Shown here: positions 39,700 through 50,326 of the stretch, in pieces
How the letters are laid out: every line of letters starts with the position of its first letter
How positions within the stretch are numbered: the stretch's first letter is position 1
NCBI GenBank assembly: GCA_029834535.1
Contig: JAQMWT010000047.1
Location: 186,001-250,000, forward strand
DNA length: 64,000 bases
From: Chrysophaeum taylorii
Lineage: Eukaryota > Sar > Pelagophyceae > Pelagomonadales > Pelagomonadaceae
Direction: 5' to 3'
Translations under genes and position numbers: made by a program
The notes under the pieces: model-generated
Seen by the model: only the letters and a program-made list of their open reading frames with translations
Told to the model about the DNA's origin: nothing
The model's database searches: none

Positions 39700-41388
39700 A
39701 TGGTGACGTCCGTCCAAGGTCAGTCGGACGACGCCGTCGCCGAGTGGCTCTGTGCCGAGCAGCTCCCTGATGTGACACGGGTTTGCGTGGTGTCCAAAGC
39801 AAAACGCGTCACGCTTTCGCCTAGAGGGAAGTCCCCAAGCCCCGAAGAGGACCATCGACACGACGTGCCGCAAGAGGTGGCCGTGACGTTGTTGTGTGGA
39901 AGGGCCGCGCTGCACAGCGAAGACGAGCACGGCGTGCACCATTACTTGTTTCCCGCGGTCCGAACGATCGGGGAATTGTTGGTTGGATTCCTAAAGGATC
40001 CGCCCCCAACCGCGGTCTCTTATGTCGAAAACGCCGGGACCGACGACTGCTACTATCTTGCTTCTGAAGATCACGTGCCACTCGCTGCAAGCACGACGCT
40101 CGCCGACGCGACGATTCGACACGGCAGCCCGAGCCAAGCCCCCGCCATCTCGCTTCGACTCGTGTCTCGGAACGAGTCTCGAGAGTCGGGGGAGGAGAGC
40201 GCCACAAAGACGCGGCGACGGGCGCGAAGCGTTTTTTCGCAGCCAGAAAAATCCTGTGCTACTATTATTGGATTCGGCGGCCGAACCAAACGCGCGTGGT
40301 CGACGCCAAATCCTGCGATTATGAAGCCGCCACAAAATGGCGCGACATTAGTTGAAAGACCTTTTGTGATCGAGAACGTGCACGGCGTGCGACCGAAACC
40401 GGAACCACCGGGTGTTGTTAGGGATGCTCGTCCCGGCGATGCTCACCGCTGCACGTGGTACTACGACCCGAAGTGTCCGAAACTACAACAGCACGTCGCG
40501 CGAGTGCAAGTCATACCTTCTCACGAACCCGGACCGTGCTCGGTAGACATCTTTAAGACAAACGCCGTTCCTCCCGCCGACGCTTCTCCTCCGGATTTTC
40601 GGGTGTTCCATACTCTTGAACCTGTTCCCCGCCGCCGGGAGGTGGTGGCCAACCCCCAAAGCGATCATCAGAGGTCGAACCAAGCGCTTCGAGTTGGCGC
40701 AAAGGTCTTCGTTCCAATGCATCTTCGATTCGACGCACCGTACGACGCGTCGCTTCTTAAAGATCCAGCGCAGACCGCCGTGCAAGCGGCGACTGCTGCC
40801 TTCCTGGCGTCGGTCGCCGCGGTTGGTGGCGCGAGAGCCGCCATCGATGCCGTCTCTCTACTCGCGCGCGACACGGACTGCGAGACAGCAGAAAGCGAGA
40901 ATCCGGGTCAACGTCGTGTCGATGATTATTCGAGAATTTCGTGTCGCGAAACTCAAAACGCAGGAGAAGACGAGGTTGACAGTTCACTTCAACCTGCCGA
41001 CCGGTCGCCGACGACGCGTACGCCAGAACCTCGAGACGACCCGGAAACGCCGTTAGATTCGCGGGGCAAGCTCTCAACCGAAATGCGTCAGATTTTTGCA
41101 GAGGCGTCGAGGCTCGTTGGCCGAAAAGCAACGTTCCACGCCCGGCCAGGTGCAACGCACGCGGTGGTGACCCGCGCGGCATCCAACTGGCGCGAGCCGC
41201 CGCTGAGATTGAAGATTCAGCCAAAGATCCGAACACCCGTTGTGAGCGCGCCGGCGTCCCTCACTTCATTACGGCTCGGCCACGCTGGGCCGTCCCGGCA
41301 GCCAACGTTTTCGGAAATGGAACGGGCAATTGCCAAGGCATGCGGCATTGATGCAAACAAGAGCAGCAGAAACAAGACGGGCCCGTAG
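39700..41388 (+). CDS. Unknown protein, 562 aa
   Basis: No family is recognised. The ATG at 39700 is chosen because sequence upstream in the same frame is Asn-repeat rich and non-conserved in look. The N-terminal 150 residues read as a globular domain (VTLLCGRAALHSEDEHGVHHYLFPAVRTIGELLVGFL ... YVENAGTDDCYYLASEDHVPLAASTTLADATIRHG), which has the feel of a ubiquitin-like or CIDE-like fold but without a signature. The rest is low-complexity with basic and acidic patches and a C-terminal YDPKCPKLQQHVARVQV block. It lies beside an EF-hand gene on the same strand. Confidence 0.6.
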   Translation: MVTSVQGQSDDAVAEWLCAEQLPDVTRVCVVSKAKRVTLSPRGKSPSPEEDHRHDVPQEVAVTLLCGRAALHSEDEHGVHHYLFPAVRTIGELLVGFLKDPPPTAVSYVENAGTDDCYYLASEDHVPLAASTTLADATIRHGSPSQAPAISLRLVSRNESRESGEESATKTRRRARSVFSQPEKSCATIIGFGGRTKRAWSTPNPAIMKPPQNGATLVERPFVIENVHGVRPKPEPPGVVRDARPGDAHRCTWYYDPKCPKLQQHVARVQVIPSHEPGPCSVDIFKTNAVPPADASPPDFRVFHTLEPVPRRREVVANPQSDHQRSNQALRVGAKVFVPMHLRFDAPYDASLLKDPAQTAVQAATAAFLASVAAVGGARAAIDAVSLLARDTDCETAESENPGQRRVDDYSRISCRETQNAGEDEVDSSLQPADRSPTTRTPEPRDDPETPLDSRGKLSTEMRQIFAEASRLVGRKATFHARPGATHAVVTRAASNWREPPLRLKIQPKIRTPVVSAPASLTSLRLGHAGPSRQPTFSEMERAIAKACGIDANKSSRNKTGP

Positions 41389-41741
41389 ACGGACGAGATC
41401 GGCATGAGGTCGCGCATCTTCAAGCCGGCGCGATGCGCCGCGTACTTATTCGTATGTTCAAGCCATTTGCCCGGCTGGACCGGTACCCGAGCTCTTATTT
41501 TATTAGAGACAGGCACTCCATCCACCCCGTGGTGTCGGACACCTGCATCATATGGGCTGGTGCTTAAATAGTTCACGCCGGATACAACAATAGATACATA
41601 TACCAACAGCGTTTTTTCGCAAGTCCCTACTCAACGAAAGTTTACCCGCTTGCAGATAATCATATGATTATGCCCGCACTCAGTCGACACGTCGCGCGAC
41701 ACCGTCTTGAATCCTATTAGGCAAAAGCCGACGCGCGAAAT
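41389..41741. other. Intergenic spacer
   Basis: No gene is supported. The minus frame overlapping it (41217-41606) mostly mirrors the end of the previous gene. Confidence 0.5.
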
Positions 41742-44712
41742 ATGGCCGCCGTCATCCCGCTGAACGGTCGCGACCTAATGCCAGCGGGGCCGGCGAAAGG
41801 GGCGATGCTTGTAAAGTCGAAAGTCGCCAAGTCGTCGTCACGCGGGCGCCGGCCGCCGGCAAAGCCCGGCCCGACTGGAAAGTCTGACGTGAAGACAAAG
41901 CCCCCGTCAGCGCCCGAGACGGCGGCAAGCGGTCCGCGGTCGTTGGATGAGCTCAAGACGTTGGTACGCAAGACATTGCGTCGCGGCGAACGCGCGTTTG
42001 TCGACGAGGCTGTCGGCGATTGCGAGCCTGCGTCCGATCACACGACGGCGGCGTCCCCTGCGAAAGAAAAGAAATTAATGGCTTACGACGTACCCGTTTT
42101 CGCAGGTGGCCGGCCCCACAACGGCGTCGAGGCGTGCAGAAGTTGTTTGCTTCGTGAGTTCCGGTCGCTGTACCACGCTCTACGTATCGAGAACCTTATC
42201 TTGTTTCGCAGGTATGATCCGGGGTTGAGTGGGACCGTGTCGCGTCGCGACTGTCGCGAGGTTCTTCGGTGCCTCGGGACGTCGCTCTCTGACGCAGAAC
42301 TTGGACGCGTGGTCGACGAAGCGGCCGATCGGCGGACGGGTCGCGTCGAGTACGCCTCGCTGACGCGAGGAGAACAGCGCCCCCAAGAAAGACGGCGCGA
42401 GGCTGGGGGCTACGCGGCGCAGTACGCTCTTGAGAAGCAGAAACAGCGCGATCGCGCATCGGAGGTCGAAGAGCGGCTGTGCGCCACGATGCGCGATTCG
42501 GCGCACGTCGCGACGCTCCGACGCAAGCTCCGATCGGCCGACGCATCTCGCTCGGGAAAGCTGGCCCCTTGCGAATTCGCGCGGGCGCTTCGGGAGTATA
42601 CAGGCGAGCCGCTCGAGGACGAGGACGAGATTGCCATTTGCGAGGCCTACGACCACCGCGTCCCTGCGCGCCTGCTCGAGGAAGACAGCCTGAAATCGCC
42701 GGCGGCGTTAGGCCGAACCGACGAGTTGTTTGACGACGACAACGACGATTTCGACGTGCCTCTGGCTTCGCCCCGCAAGTCGCGAACGCCACGCGAAGAG
42801 GACGAAGGCGCGCGGGCGTTGGTGGATCGGCGGCTTTTCTCGAAGCGCCGGGGCCAAGGATCGTATCACGTGAAGAAAAGCAAGAGCGACGAGGCGGCGC
42901 GATCGTCGCTTTGGCGGTCGGACGCGGACGCCGAGCCGGCGACGTTCAGGTCGCGGCTCGACGACGACGAGGGGAACGACGCGGATTGCCAACGTCCCGT
43001 CGTCGGATTTCGGCCGGTCCTCGGCCGATCGCACCGCGAGCCAGTTTTTGATCTCGTAGACTACGAGAAGTTCGCGGACAATCTCGAGAAACGAGCGGAC
43101 GAGATTTCCTCGGCGGCAAAAAAAGAGGCCAACGTTGGCAGCGAGTGGACGGCGACACGACGTCGAACGGTAAAGAAAATCGCGGCCGCCGTGGCGAACC
43201 ACGAGCAGCGAAATAACTGGGACCGCCAGTTCTTCGGCGTGGACGGCCCCGGCGAGTTCTCAAAGCCGAGCGACGCGGTCGCGGCGTTCGCGGCACTCGG
43301 GGTTGACCTCTCGAGACGCGAGCTGCTGGAGGCGTTGGACCTGGGTCGCACGCGTTCGGCCAATTTTGATCCAAAAGCGCTCGCCACAAAAGCGCTCGAA
43401 ACCACGGAAGCTATCGAAACGGCCGAAGAAGCAAAGAAGGACGCGCTCTTCGAAACTACGCGCGTCAAAGCCGAAACTAAGCGGCGAGGCGGGGGCGCTG
43501 CCGTCGACGCGGCGCGGTCCTCGGCCGTACTGCGCCATCAGGCCCCCTCCGAAGTCTCGTCGAGTCGTCGTCGAAATCTCCAGGGCACGGGCTACTTCTA
43601 CTCGACGCCGACGAATCGACCTCTGTTTCTCAGGTCGGAAGCCAACAGAGACAGACCGTCTCGAGCGGTCGACGACTCGGACCTGCCCCCGCCTGCCGGC
43701 ATCAAGACGACTCCAATACGAAAGAAAAACCATGCAGTATCCCCCGAAACGGACGACGACGACGACGAGTTGAGGACCGCTCGATCGTCGCTCGATCGGC
43801 GCGAGCGACTCGTTTTCGAACGTGCCAAAGCCTCCATTTCGGAGCGGACATCGCGCGCGCGTCTCGCGGCAGCCCTCGAGGCGATGCCGGGTGGCGACGA
43901 CCAAGTTGTTGCGGCGGATGATTTGCAACGCACGCTCCGCCGGGTTGGTGCGCCGGTCGCGTCGTCCGACGCGGCGCGCATCGTCGCGCGCGCCGGCGGG
44001 GGCCGCGGCGCCTCGCGACATCAACTCGCCGACCTCTTGCTCGCGGGAGAATTCGACGAGGACCTTGGCAAGCCTACGGCTCGTCATCTTCCCCGGAGCG
44101 ACGACGACACGAGTCGCGATTTTCTTTCCCTCGACGACGACGGCGAGGACGAAGCTCGCTACGCCAAACGCAAAGGCGCGGCGCACAAGAAGATGTCGAG
44201 CGACGCCGTCGCCGCAGACAAGATCGTGCGTCGTCTTTGTTTGCCTTGGTGTGTGATTCGTGTCGCAGCTCCGGGACTCGTTGGACACGATTGCTTTGGC
44301 TCCTAACCCCACTTTTGCGACCTCCGACGACCTGAGGAGCTGGCTGGGCGAGAAGTCGACCCCGCGGCGCGCGCGTGAGTGTGAGTTTTTCGCGCTCTTG
44401 TCTATCGTGTCCGTCTTAGGTGGCACTGCGAGGCGCCAAGACTCGCATCCTTGGAAATGGGAGGACCTCGCGCCGGGCGAAGAAGACTACGTGCCCCTCT
44501 TCCCCTCGACGTCGAGCCGCGGCTTGCTCGAGGCGTCGCGCGCGGCGAGAGCCCGAACGAGGCGCCGTAAACGTCCGCTCTCCGCTCCGCCTAAACGCGA
44601 TCTGCTTTTCGCCGACGAATACCGTCGGTCGAACTCGGTCCCGCGACCGCTACGCGCGTTTATCGCCGAGCACCAGGAGAAATCGGCGGCTCGCGAGCGC
44701 CTTCTTTTATGA
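41742..44712 (+). CDS. EF-hand-containing protein (960 aa, 3 exons)
   Basis: Exons 41742-44225, 44269-44374 and 44420-44712 join to 2,883 nt; introns are 43 and 45 nt, GT..AG. The second intron has no stop and is a multiple of three, so an unspliced frame looks continuous there. EF-hand-like loops are visible: FRRYDPGLSGTVSRRDCREVLRCLG (about residue 155) with a partner DRRTGRVEYASL, then a second pair LRSADASRSGKLAPCEFARALRE, and further helices with reduced loops (GVDLSRRELLEALDLG; MPGGDDQVVAADDLQRTLRRVG). Several loops lack acidic ligands, so not all bind calcium. Long linkers are charged and disordered. The layout resembles algal flagellar EF-hand proteins, but this is inference. Confidence 0.7.
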
Positions 44713-45106
44713 ATGAGAGCACGAGGGTACGACGATAAGGTACCATTTTGCACGCACTTCTTCGCTTGCCACCGTCGACAACAAACAAACAAACAAACTC
44801 CGGTCGTGGGTGAAATGGAGACAACACAATTATTGTCCCTTTTTTTGATCCCCTCTTGGTCGGTGGTCGGTTAACACAGTTCGAAAGGGAGGGCCTCGCT
44901 TGACTGCCTAGAAAGAAATAGCTGATGCTGGTGACTCTCAAGCAGCACTGCCAATCAGCACCTTATCGAACTCCGTGGTTTATTATTAGTAAAGAAGCGC
45001 ACACCTCGGTCTTGCAAACGCGCACCAAAAAGCCATGACAGTCTCACCGACGACTCGACAACAATATTATTTATCAACCTCGCACACTTTTTTTTTTTTC
45101 CGCCAA

Positions 45107-45140
<34 letters not shown>

Positions 45141-45229
45141 TATCTGCTCCTCCAAGGCTCCGCGAACTCAAAGGAGGGGTGGATGGAGGACGGGTTTTAA
45201 TGACGCGGCGGCCGCGACGACGAGTATCT
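44713..45229. other. Intergenic with (GAC)n tract
   Basis: AACA repeats lie near 44780-44795, a 12-T run at about 45090 and a (GAC)n run at 45105-45140. No gene is supported. Confidence 0.5.
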
Positions 45230-47080
45230 TTATGCGGATGAGGCGGTCGCCATCGTGGGAGGTCCGACAACGACAAGTTGCGACGAGGAATCATCGGCGG
45301 CGGTTCGGCGGCGAGCTTTGAGTTCGTCGACGAGGGTTCGGACGGTCGCGATCTGCTTGGCCCTGGACTTGGCGAGACGAAGGGTCAATCTCGGCGGGAG
45401 GCCGCCAGCGGGGTCGACCATGGAGAGTGCGGTGACGTGCGTGTGATCGTTGTCCTGCGGCCTCAGGATGAAGCCGGTGACGACGACGTTCATGCGAACC
45501 CTAGGGGGGTCCGGCGTCGCGAAGGGTCCCCCCGACGGCGGCTTGATCGAGGTCGACCAGCGGACGCGCGTCCCGGAGACGGGGTCGACGGCGTCGGTAA
45601 TCGCGAGGAGCGCGTCGCGCGGCGAGGTCGGAAAGACAGCTTTGTAGCCGAGCCAAAGCCGCGGCGACGGTCTCGCGCGCACTAATCTGCCCGAATCAAA
45701 CTTTTCGGGGGTAGCGAGGGGTTCGCGAAGGGACTTTGAGGCCTCGCGCATGCGGTCCAGCTTGGTGGTGCCGGTGTCGATCGCGTCGTAGACGGTCCGG
45801 ACGTCCGCGCGCACGACGCCCCTCGTCAGCGCAAACTTCTCCTTCTGGAACCAAACCTGTATGCCGTCAAAATCCGACGAAGGCTCTCGCGTCCAGCCCG
45901 CACCACGCGGGTCGGCGTCGGCCAAGAGCAGCGTCGCCAGGGCAGCTTCGATGGCCTGAACGTCGTCGTCGTTGTTGTTGCGGGGAGTCGAGGGCCGGCC
46001 CCAGAGCGAGGGCTGCATCACGACCGTCGTGCGCCGGAGTCTAGCGAGAGCCATCGGCCGATCGAAGGCGACAAAGTTTACCACCGATTTGGGGACCGAT
46101 CCCTTCGGGTCCAGCGCGACGAGCGAGGTGACGCGCGTCTTGGTCGCATCGATCCGCTCGCACCGGTATCCGCCGCAGTGAATGTGCATGCGGACGTACG
46201 CGGGATCGACCGGGCAGCTCCCGTCGTCGAGCGACGTCAACGCCAGCACCCCAACAGACTCGGTCTCGAGGCGAGCGTATGCGACCACTGCGTCGCGCGC
46301 CTGCGTCGGGAAGATGGCCACGTACTCGTCGCGCCGCACCACGAACGTCGAGACGCCGTTGACGCCGAGGGCTTGCTCGAGCGCGTCGGGCGCGCACTCG
46401 CGCAACACCGTCGTCCGCTTCCACTGCCTGTCGTAGTGCCGCTTGCACGTCTCGTCCTCGAGGGCTTTGAGGGTGGCCTCCAGCGGAGCCTCGACCGTCG
46501 CGACCCCCAGAGAGTGCTTCACGCCCGTTCTCCGATCAATTTTGAACCACACCTCGACCTCGTTCTTCACGCCCCATCGCGTCCACCCCTGCTCGCCCGG
46601 ATTCACCGCCGACGCCTCGATGGTCGCGATGGCCCTGGCGAGGCTCCGCGCGACGCTGGCGTCGTCTTTCTGAACAACCACGACCCGCTCCTCCACTTCT
46701 TCTTCGTTTCCTGCCTTGCCATCGTCCGCCTCGGTCGTCCGATCGTACCACACGCCTATCATCGCGCCCGACAGAAAAATCGCGAGCTCGCGCACCACAG
46801 CCGCCGGCGACGCGAACACGAACACAAACGCCACCATGGCAACCAGGGCTGCTGCCGACGCCATTCCGTTCACAAGCCGCCGCTCGCGGGCCTCGCGACC
46901 CTGGCGACCGCGAACCTGACCACCACCACCACTCTTAGTCCGACGAGGAGGAGGGGTCTCTTCCACCACCGGCACCCGCCGCGACTGCGGAGGGCTCCGC
47001 GTACCTTCCCTACGAGACGCCGGCGGGACTGGTGGCGGCGGCCTCGCCGGCCCGCCGCGGCATCCCCCCATGCAGAACAT
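45230..47080 (-). CDS. Double START-domain lipid-binding protein with membrane anchor (616 aa)
   Basis: START domains bind a lipid or sterol in a helix-grip pocket. Start is the ATG complementary to 47078-47080 (an upstream TTG frame was rejected). Starting three codons later would give MGGCRGG, a myristoylation/palmitoylation-like N-terminus. A Pro/Arg-rich stretch, then hydrophobic segments (ALVAMVAFVFVFASPAAVV, ELAIFLSGAMIGVW) around residues 85-125 anchor it. START domain 1 spans about residues 155-360 (TRWGVKNEVEVWFKID ... VKHSLGVATVEAPLEATLKALED ... RDEYVAIFPTQARDAVV), domain 2 about 395-600 (EPSSDFDGIQVWFQKEKFALTRGVVRADVRTVYDAI ... YKAVFPTSPRDALL ... VTALSMVDPAGGLP). Both halves share the same order of strands, suggesting internal duplication. 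The lipid is unknown. Confidence 0.8.
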   Translation of the reverse strand: MFCMGGCRGGPARPPPPVPPASRREGTRSPPQSRRVPVVEETPPPRRTKSGGGGQVRGRQGREARERRLVNGMASAAALVAMVAFVFVFASPAAVVRELAIFLSGAMIGVWYDRTTEADDGKAGNEEEVEERVVVVQKDDASVARSLARAIATIEASAVNPGEQGWTRWGVKNEVEVWFKIDRRTGVKHSLGVATVEAPLEATLKALEDETCKRHYDRQWKRTTVLRECAPDALEQALGVNGVSTFVVRRDEYVAIFPTQARDAVVAYARLETESVGVLALTSLDDGSCPVDPAYVRMHIHCGGYRCERIDATKTRVTSLVALDPKGSVPKSVVNFVAFDRPMALARLRRTTVVMQPSLWGRPSTPRNNNDDDVQAIEAALATLLLADADPRGAGWTREPSSDFDGIQVWFQKEKFALTRGVVRADVRTVYDAIDTGTTKLDRMREASKSLREPLATPEKFDSGRLVRARPSPRLWLGYKAVFPTSPRDALLAITDAVDPVSGTRVRWSTSIKPPSGGPFATPDPPRVRMNVVVTGFILRPQDNDHTHVTALSMVDPAGGLPPRLTLRLAKSRAKQIATVRTLVDELKARRRTAADDSSSQLVVVGPPTMATASSA

Positions 47081-47216
47081 CTTTCGTGGAAACAACGAAT
47101 CGAAAGACCGGCCGCGCGGTTATCGCGGGTGTATGTATGTCAAGTGGCGCTCGCGCGCTCACAAAACTGACGTGGTGTAGCCAATCAGGAGGCCGAGTTC
47201 ATATTAGCCGGGTGAA
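47081..47216. promoter_or_regulatory. 5' flank of the START gene
   Basis: These 136 bp between the START gene ATG and repeat R2 must hold its proximal promoter. No specific element was identified. Confidence 0.35.
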
Positions 47217-47600
47217 CTAACTAACTAACTTCAGACCTCTCCCGAGCATGGGAGCCAGGCCGGACCGACAGGAGCCAGTCCGGAATCACGGGCCTGTAGA
47301 CGAGGGGCGCCGAAAGGTGGGTCGGCGGAGAGTGATCATCAAGCTTGTCGCCATGCGACGAGGAGACCGCGATGTGACTGACAACCAACTCGTCGATAAC
47401 CTTCCGTCTGCGCCCCCCGGCCATACCCCGTCCCACTGCGAACGTTCCGGCTGCCAACCGGCCCGCCCGAGAGGCGAATAGGTGCCAACCTCCGCCGGGA
47501 GGGCGGATGCCCTCGCAAGGCTCAGGATTCATGAGGCAATGTCCTCCATCGCAACCATGCGGTCGGCGATCAGGGTTAGCCGGGTGACAAAGGGGGTATT
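47217..47600 (+). repeat. Dispersed repeat R2, copy 2
   Basis: It begins TAACTAACTAACTTCAGACC and shares the GGGAGCCAGGCCGGACC block and the later GTCCTCCATCGCAACCA block with copy 1 (18661-19080). The middle differs, so this copy has been internally rearranged. Confidence 0.62.
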
Positions 47601-47869
47601 AAACGACTTGCCCTTGACCGCACTGAACGAGGCAAACACGGACTCGGGGTCGGATATGCTCGCCACACACAGGGCTCGCGCTCACCAAGCCTCTCAACTT
47701 GAGGATGAAGAGTTGGTTTATGATATAGCAAGATACGCCTCTCTCGAGGGAGAGGTATGACGTCACTAGGAAAGTAGGAAAAAGCGTCCCGTTGAACGGG
47801 TATCATGCCTTGAGAAGGGGGGGGAGCCTTAGCGGTCAGGAGTTGCCGCCACAGCACGGGTTTTGTAAG
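47601..47869. other. Spacer, no supported gene
   Basis: A short frame (47482-47760 +) crosses from R2 into this interval and ends ELVYDIARYASLEGEV. It has no recognisable family. Confidence 0.45.
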
Positions 47870-48000
47870 TACACACGACTGCTAAGACAGGGGGTACGGT
47901 GTAAAGACGTGAAAGATGCCAGAAAGGCGAAGGTGGCCCGTTCTCGGGTTCGGGGGATTGTGTGAAGACGTGAGGGACACCTTATAGAGGCGGGGGCCTA
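47870..48000 (+). repeat. LTR-like fragment preceding R3
   Basis: ACGACTGCTAAGACAGGGGG, then CCAGAAAGGCGAAGGTGG and GTGAGGGACACC, match the LTR-like blocks at 3826-3990. It directly precedes the second R3 copy, the same neighbourhood as at 3 kb. Confidence 0.55.
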
Positions 48001-48440
48001 GTCATCGCCGAGGCGAAGAGAGGGCGGGCCTCGCCCGTCGGTCATACGCATGCTGCCGCCGGGCGTATGTGCGACGATGCGCGACGTCTTGCTGGGCGCG
48101 GGCGGCCTGAGTGGGGCTGCTGCCCGAGGCGGAAACTTGGCTAAGGCCGGTGAGGGCACAGCGCGCCAGGCCAAAGGCGTTGGCAATTTCCACTCGCAGT
48201 AGATGCGGCCGCGAACTTGGGCCGCATTAGCCTGGGTGAAGTTGGCACAGCCACTTTCCACCCAAGTCCGCGCTGCAATGCGCTCTGAGTACGCAAGGGG
48301 TTCAGTGGCTCGGGAAGATGTGCGGAAACGTGAGCGGTGCATATGCCCCGAGGCCTAGTCAGGCTCACCCCCGAGCCGCGGGGCAGGCGAAGAGAGGGGG
48401 GGTCCCGCCAGCAGGTCGCACGCATGCTGCTGTGGGTGGT
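48001..48440 (-). repeat. Repeat R3, copy 2 (inverted relative to 3055-3660)
   Basis: The minus strand encodes RIAARTWVESGCANFTQANAAQ and related residues, as at 3.36-3.45 kb. The end module (GGCGAAGAGAGG... CGCATGCTGC) occurs twice, at 48001-48060 and 48350-48435, so the copy is internally duplicated or two fragments are nested. Confidence 0.6.
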
Positions 48441-50326
48441 ACGGCCAAGTTGCTAGTTGGTGAAACGTCGGAAACAAAGGTAAAGGCGACGTGGCGGTCA
48501 ATCGCCGCGGTTTCGGTCGTTCGATTCAACCAACACGGTTGTGCATTGCGCGTCGTGTCTGAAATGCGCACGTGCGAACCGGGCGCGGCAGCCAATTTGC
48601 CAAAAACCGGTCTGCTGGCTTGTTGCTACTGGTGTGACGCGGCTACAGCAACTGCAGAGCCACTGGCGTCAAGTCAAATATACTCCGTCAAAGTATCAGC
48701 TCGGTAGTATGCCAACCGCAAGCCAAGCATTTCCAGCAGCCATCGACAAGAATAAGGTAGTCTCGTGAGTTGCGCCATGGCGCGCGCTCGCCGTACGGCC
48801 AGATCCCTTTTGGAGAGCAGCTGCAGCACCGACATTAATCAGCGACGGCATATGGGGCGTGTTGACTTGGTGATATTTTCTGGTGCTCCTTGCGATGACG
48901 ATGTTTGCCCTGTAGCGGGCGGCTGCAATCGCAAATTCAGAGCCGACAACATCGCGCCTGGCTAAAAATGCGACATGTCTCTTGGGATGTCCGCAGGTCA
49001 CGTCCGCGTCTGATCGCGTTTGCGCTCCAAATCGAGTACCATCGCGCTTTGTGAGGTATGGTTGGGCCGCCACAACATACTCCAGCGGCGGTCGAGCTCG
49101 TCATGCTGAGCGATAAGAACTTTTACTGGAGCAGAGAATGTTAGCTGTTATGCCACAAAACCCCGTAAATCAATGATGCACAGAATATCTCGTAAGTGTT
49201 TGATGTATCTGAGTCGACATCGTCCGCAACCATCATTTTTTGGGTGCCATCAAAAAACTCGTGATAATGTGCCATGTCAATGTTGGAAACTTTTAAGCTG
49301 CTTTCGAATAAAAAGTACCAGCCATTATTCTTTGCGTGCATGGCTCGACACCGTCAACATCGTGCTTCTACTCGCGTCTTTTCAGTGGCGTGAAGCACCC
49401 AAGAAAGACTCTGGCTTGATTGACGTGACAACCACATCCATCACACAAAAGAAGGGTCGTCGCCGCAGCCGACGCGCAAGGAGGACAGCGTTGTATTGAA
49501 AAGAAGAAAAAAGGGCCGCCGGGCTATTCCTAGACCGCTGACTCGCACTTCCGGACAGTAATTTAGCGACTACATCTTCTCTCCTGGGGACATCGCCAAT
49601 TCACCAGTGGGTGGATTATAAATGGGGCTGCTGTCGGTCCCGACTCTGCACTTTAATTGATACAACCTCCACAAAGAAGAATATACGGAAAAACCTACGA
49701 GCGCACGCCAATACGTCCGTCTCCTCGGTCTCGTTTGTCAAAGTTACGTGCTCGACTCGAGGTTAAATTATCTTTAGACATGGCGACGATACAAAAAGAA
49801 GATTGGCCCGAATACCCGATGAAACAACATTGAAAGCGCCCTATCATATGGTTGTTATATTTGGATTCTTCAAGAGCCGCCTTCTTCCTCCTTCGCAGAG
49901 GCGTATCTGGCTACCGAAAGAAGTCAAGATACGTCTCTCTCGTAACGGCGCACTCTGGGACTCCCTCGGTGCGCTGTTTTCGTCAGCTGCTGCGGGTTTT
50001 CAGTTTATCTAGCTACTCTTCGGCCCAATGGTATTTTTCGCGCGGCGCTTTTTTTTTTCTAACCCGACATCGTCGGAGCAGTAAGAAGACACCCACCCAC
50101 CCACCCACCCACCCACCCCTCCGGCGGAGTTCAAAATGAAGGAGAGCCTATAATAAGAAGAAGAAGTAGGGCGGCCCGCCGGGTCATACGTAAAAAATAA
50201 CCAAGTCCTTTGGGGGGGCAAGTCGCCAACTTGTCGTCGTCGTCGAGGACGAAGCCGCGACTGGCGCCGCGAAGATCGGGCGGAGGGAGCCACGGCGGTT
50301 TTTGTATACTACTACTACTACGAAAA
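48441..50326. other. 1.9 kb region, no confidently supported gene
   Basis: Two minus frames are worth naming: 48696-49073 (ends LSMAAGNAWLAVGILPS) and 49141-49341 (WYFLFESSLKVSNIDMAHYHEFFDGTQ), the latter in noticeably A/T-richer DNA. Neither has a known signature. A (CCCA)n tract lies at 50088-50118 and a GAA run at 50155-50166. The end of the interval is the 3' flank of the SNARE gene. Confidence 0.45.
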
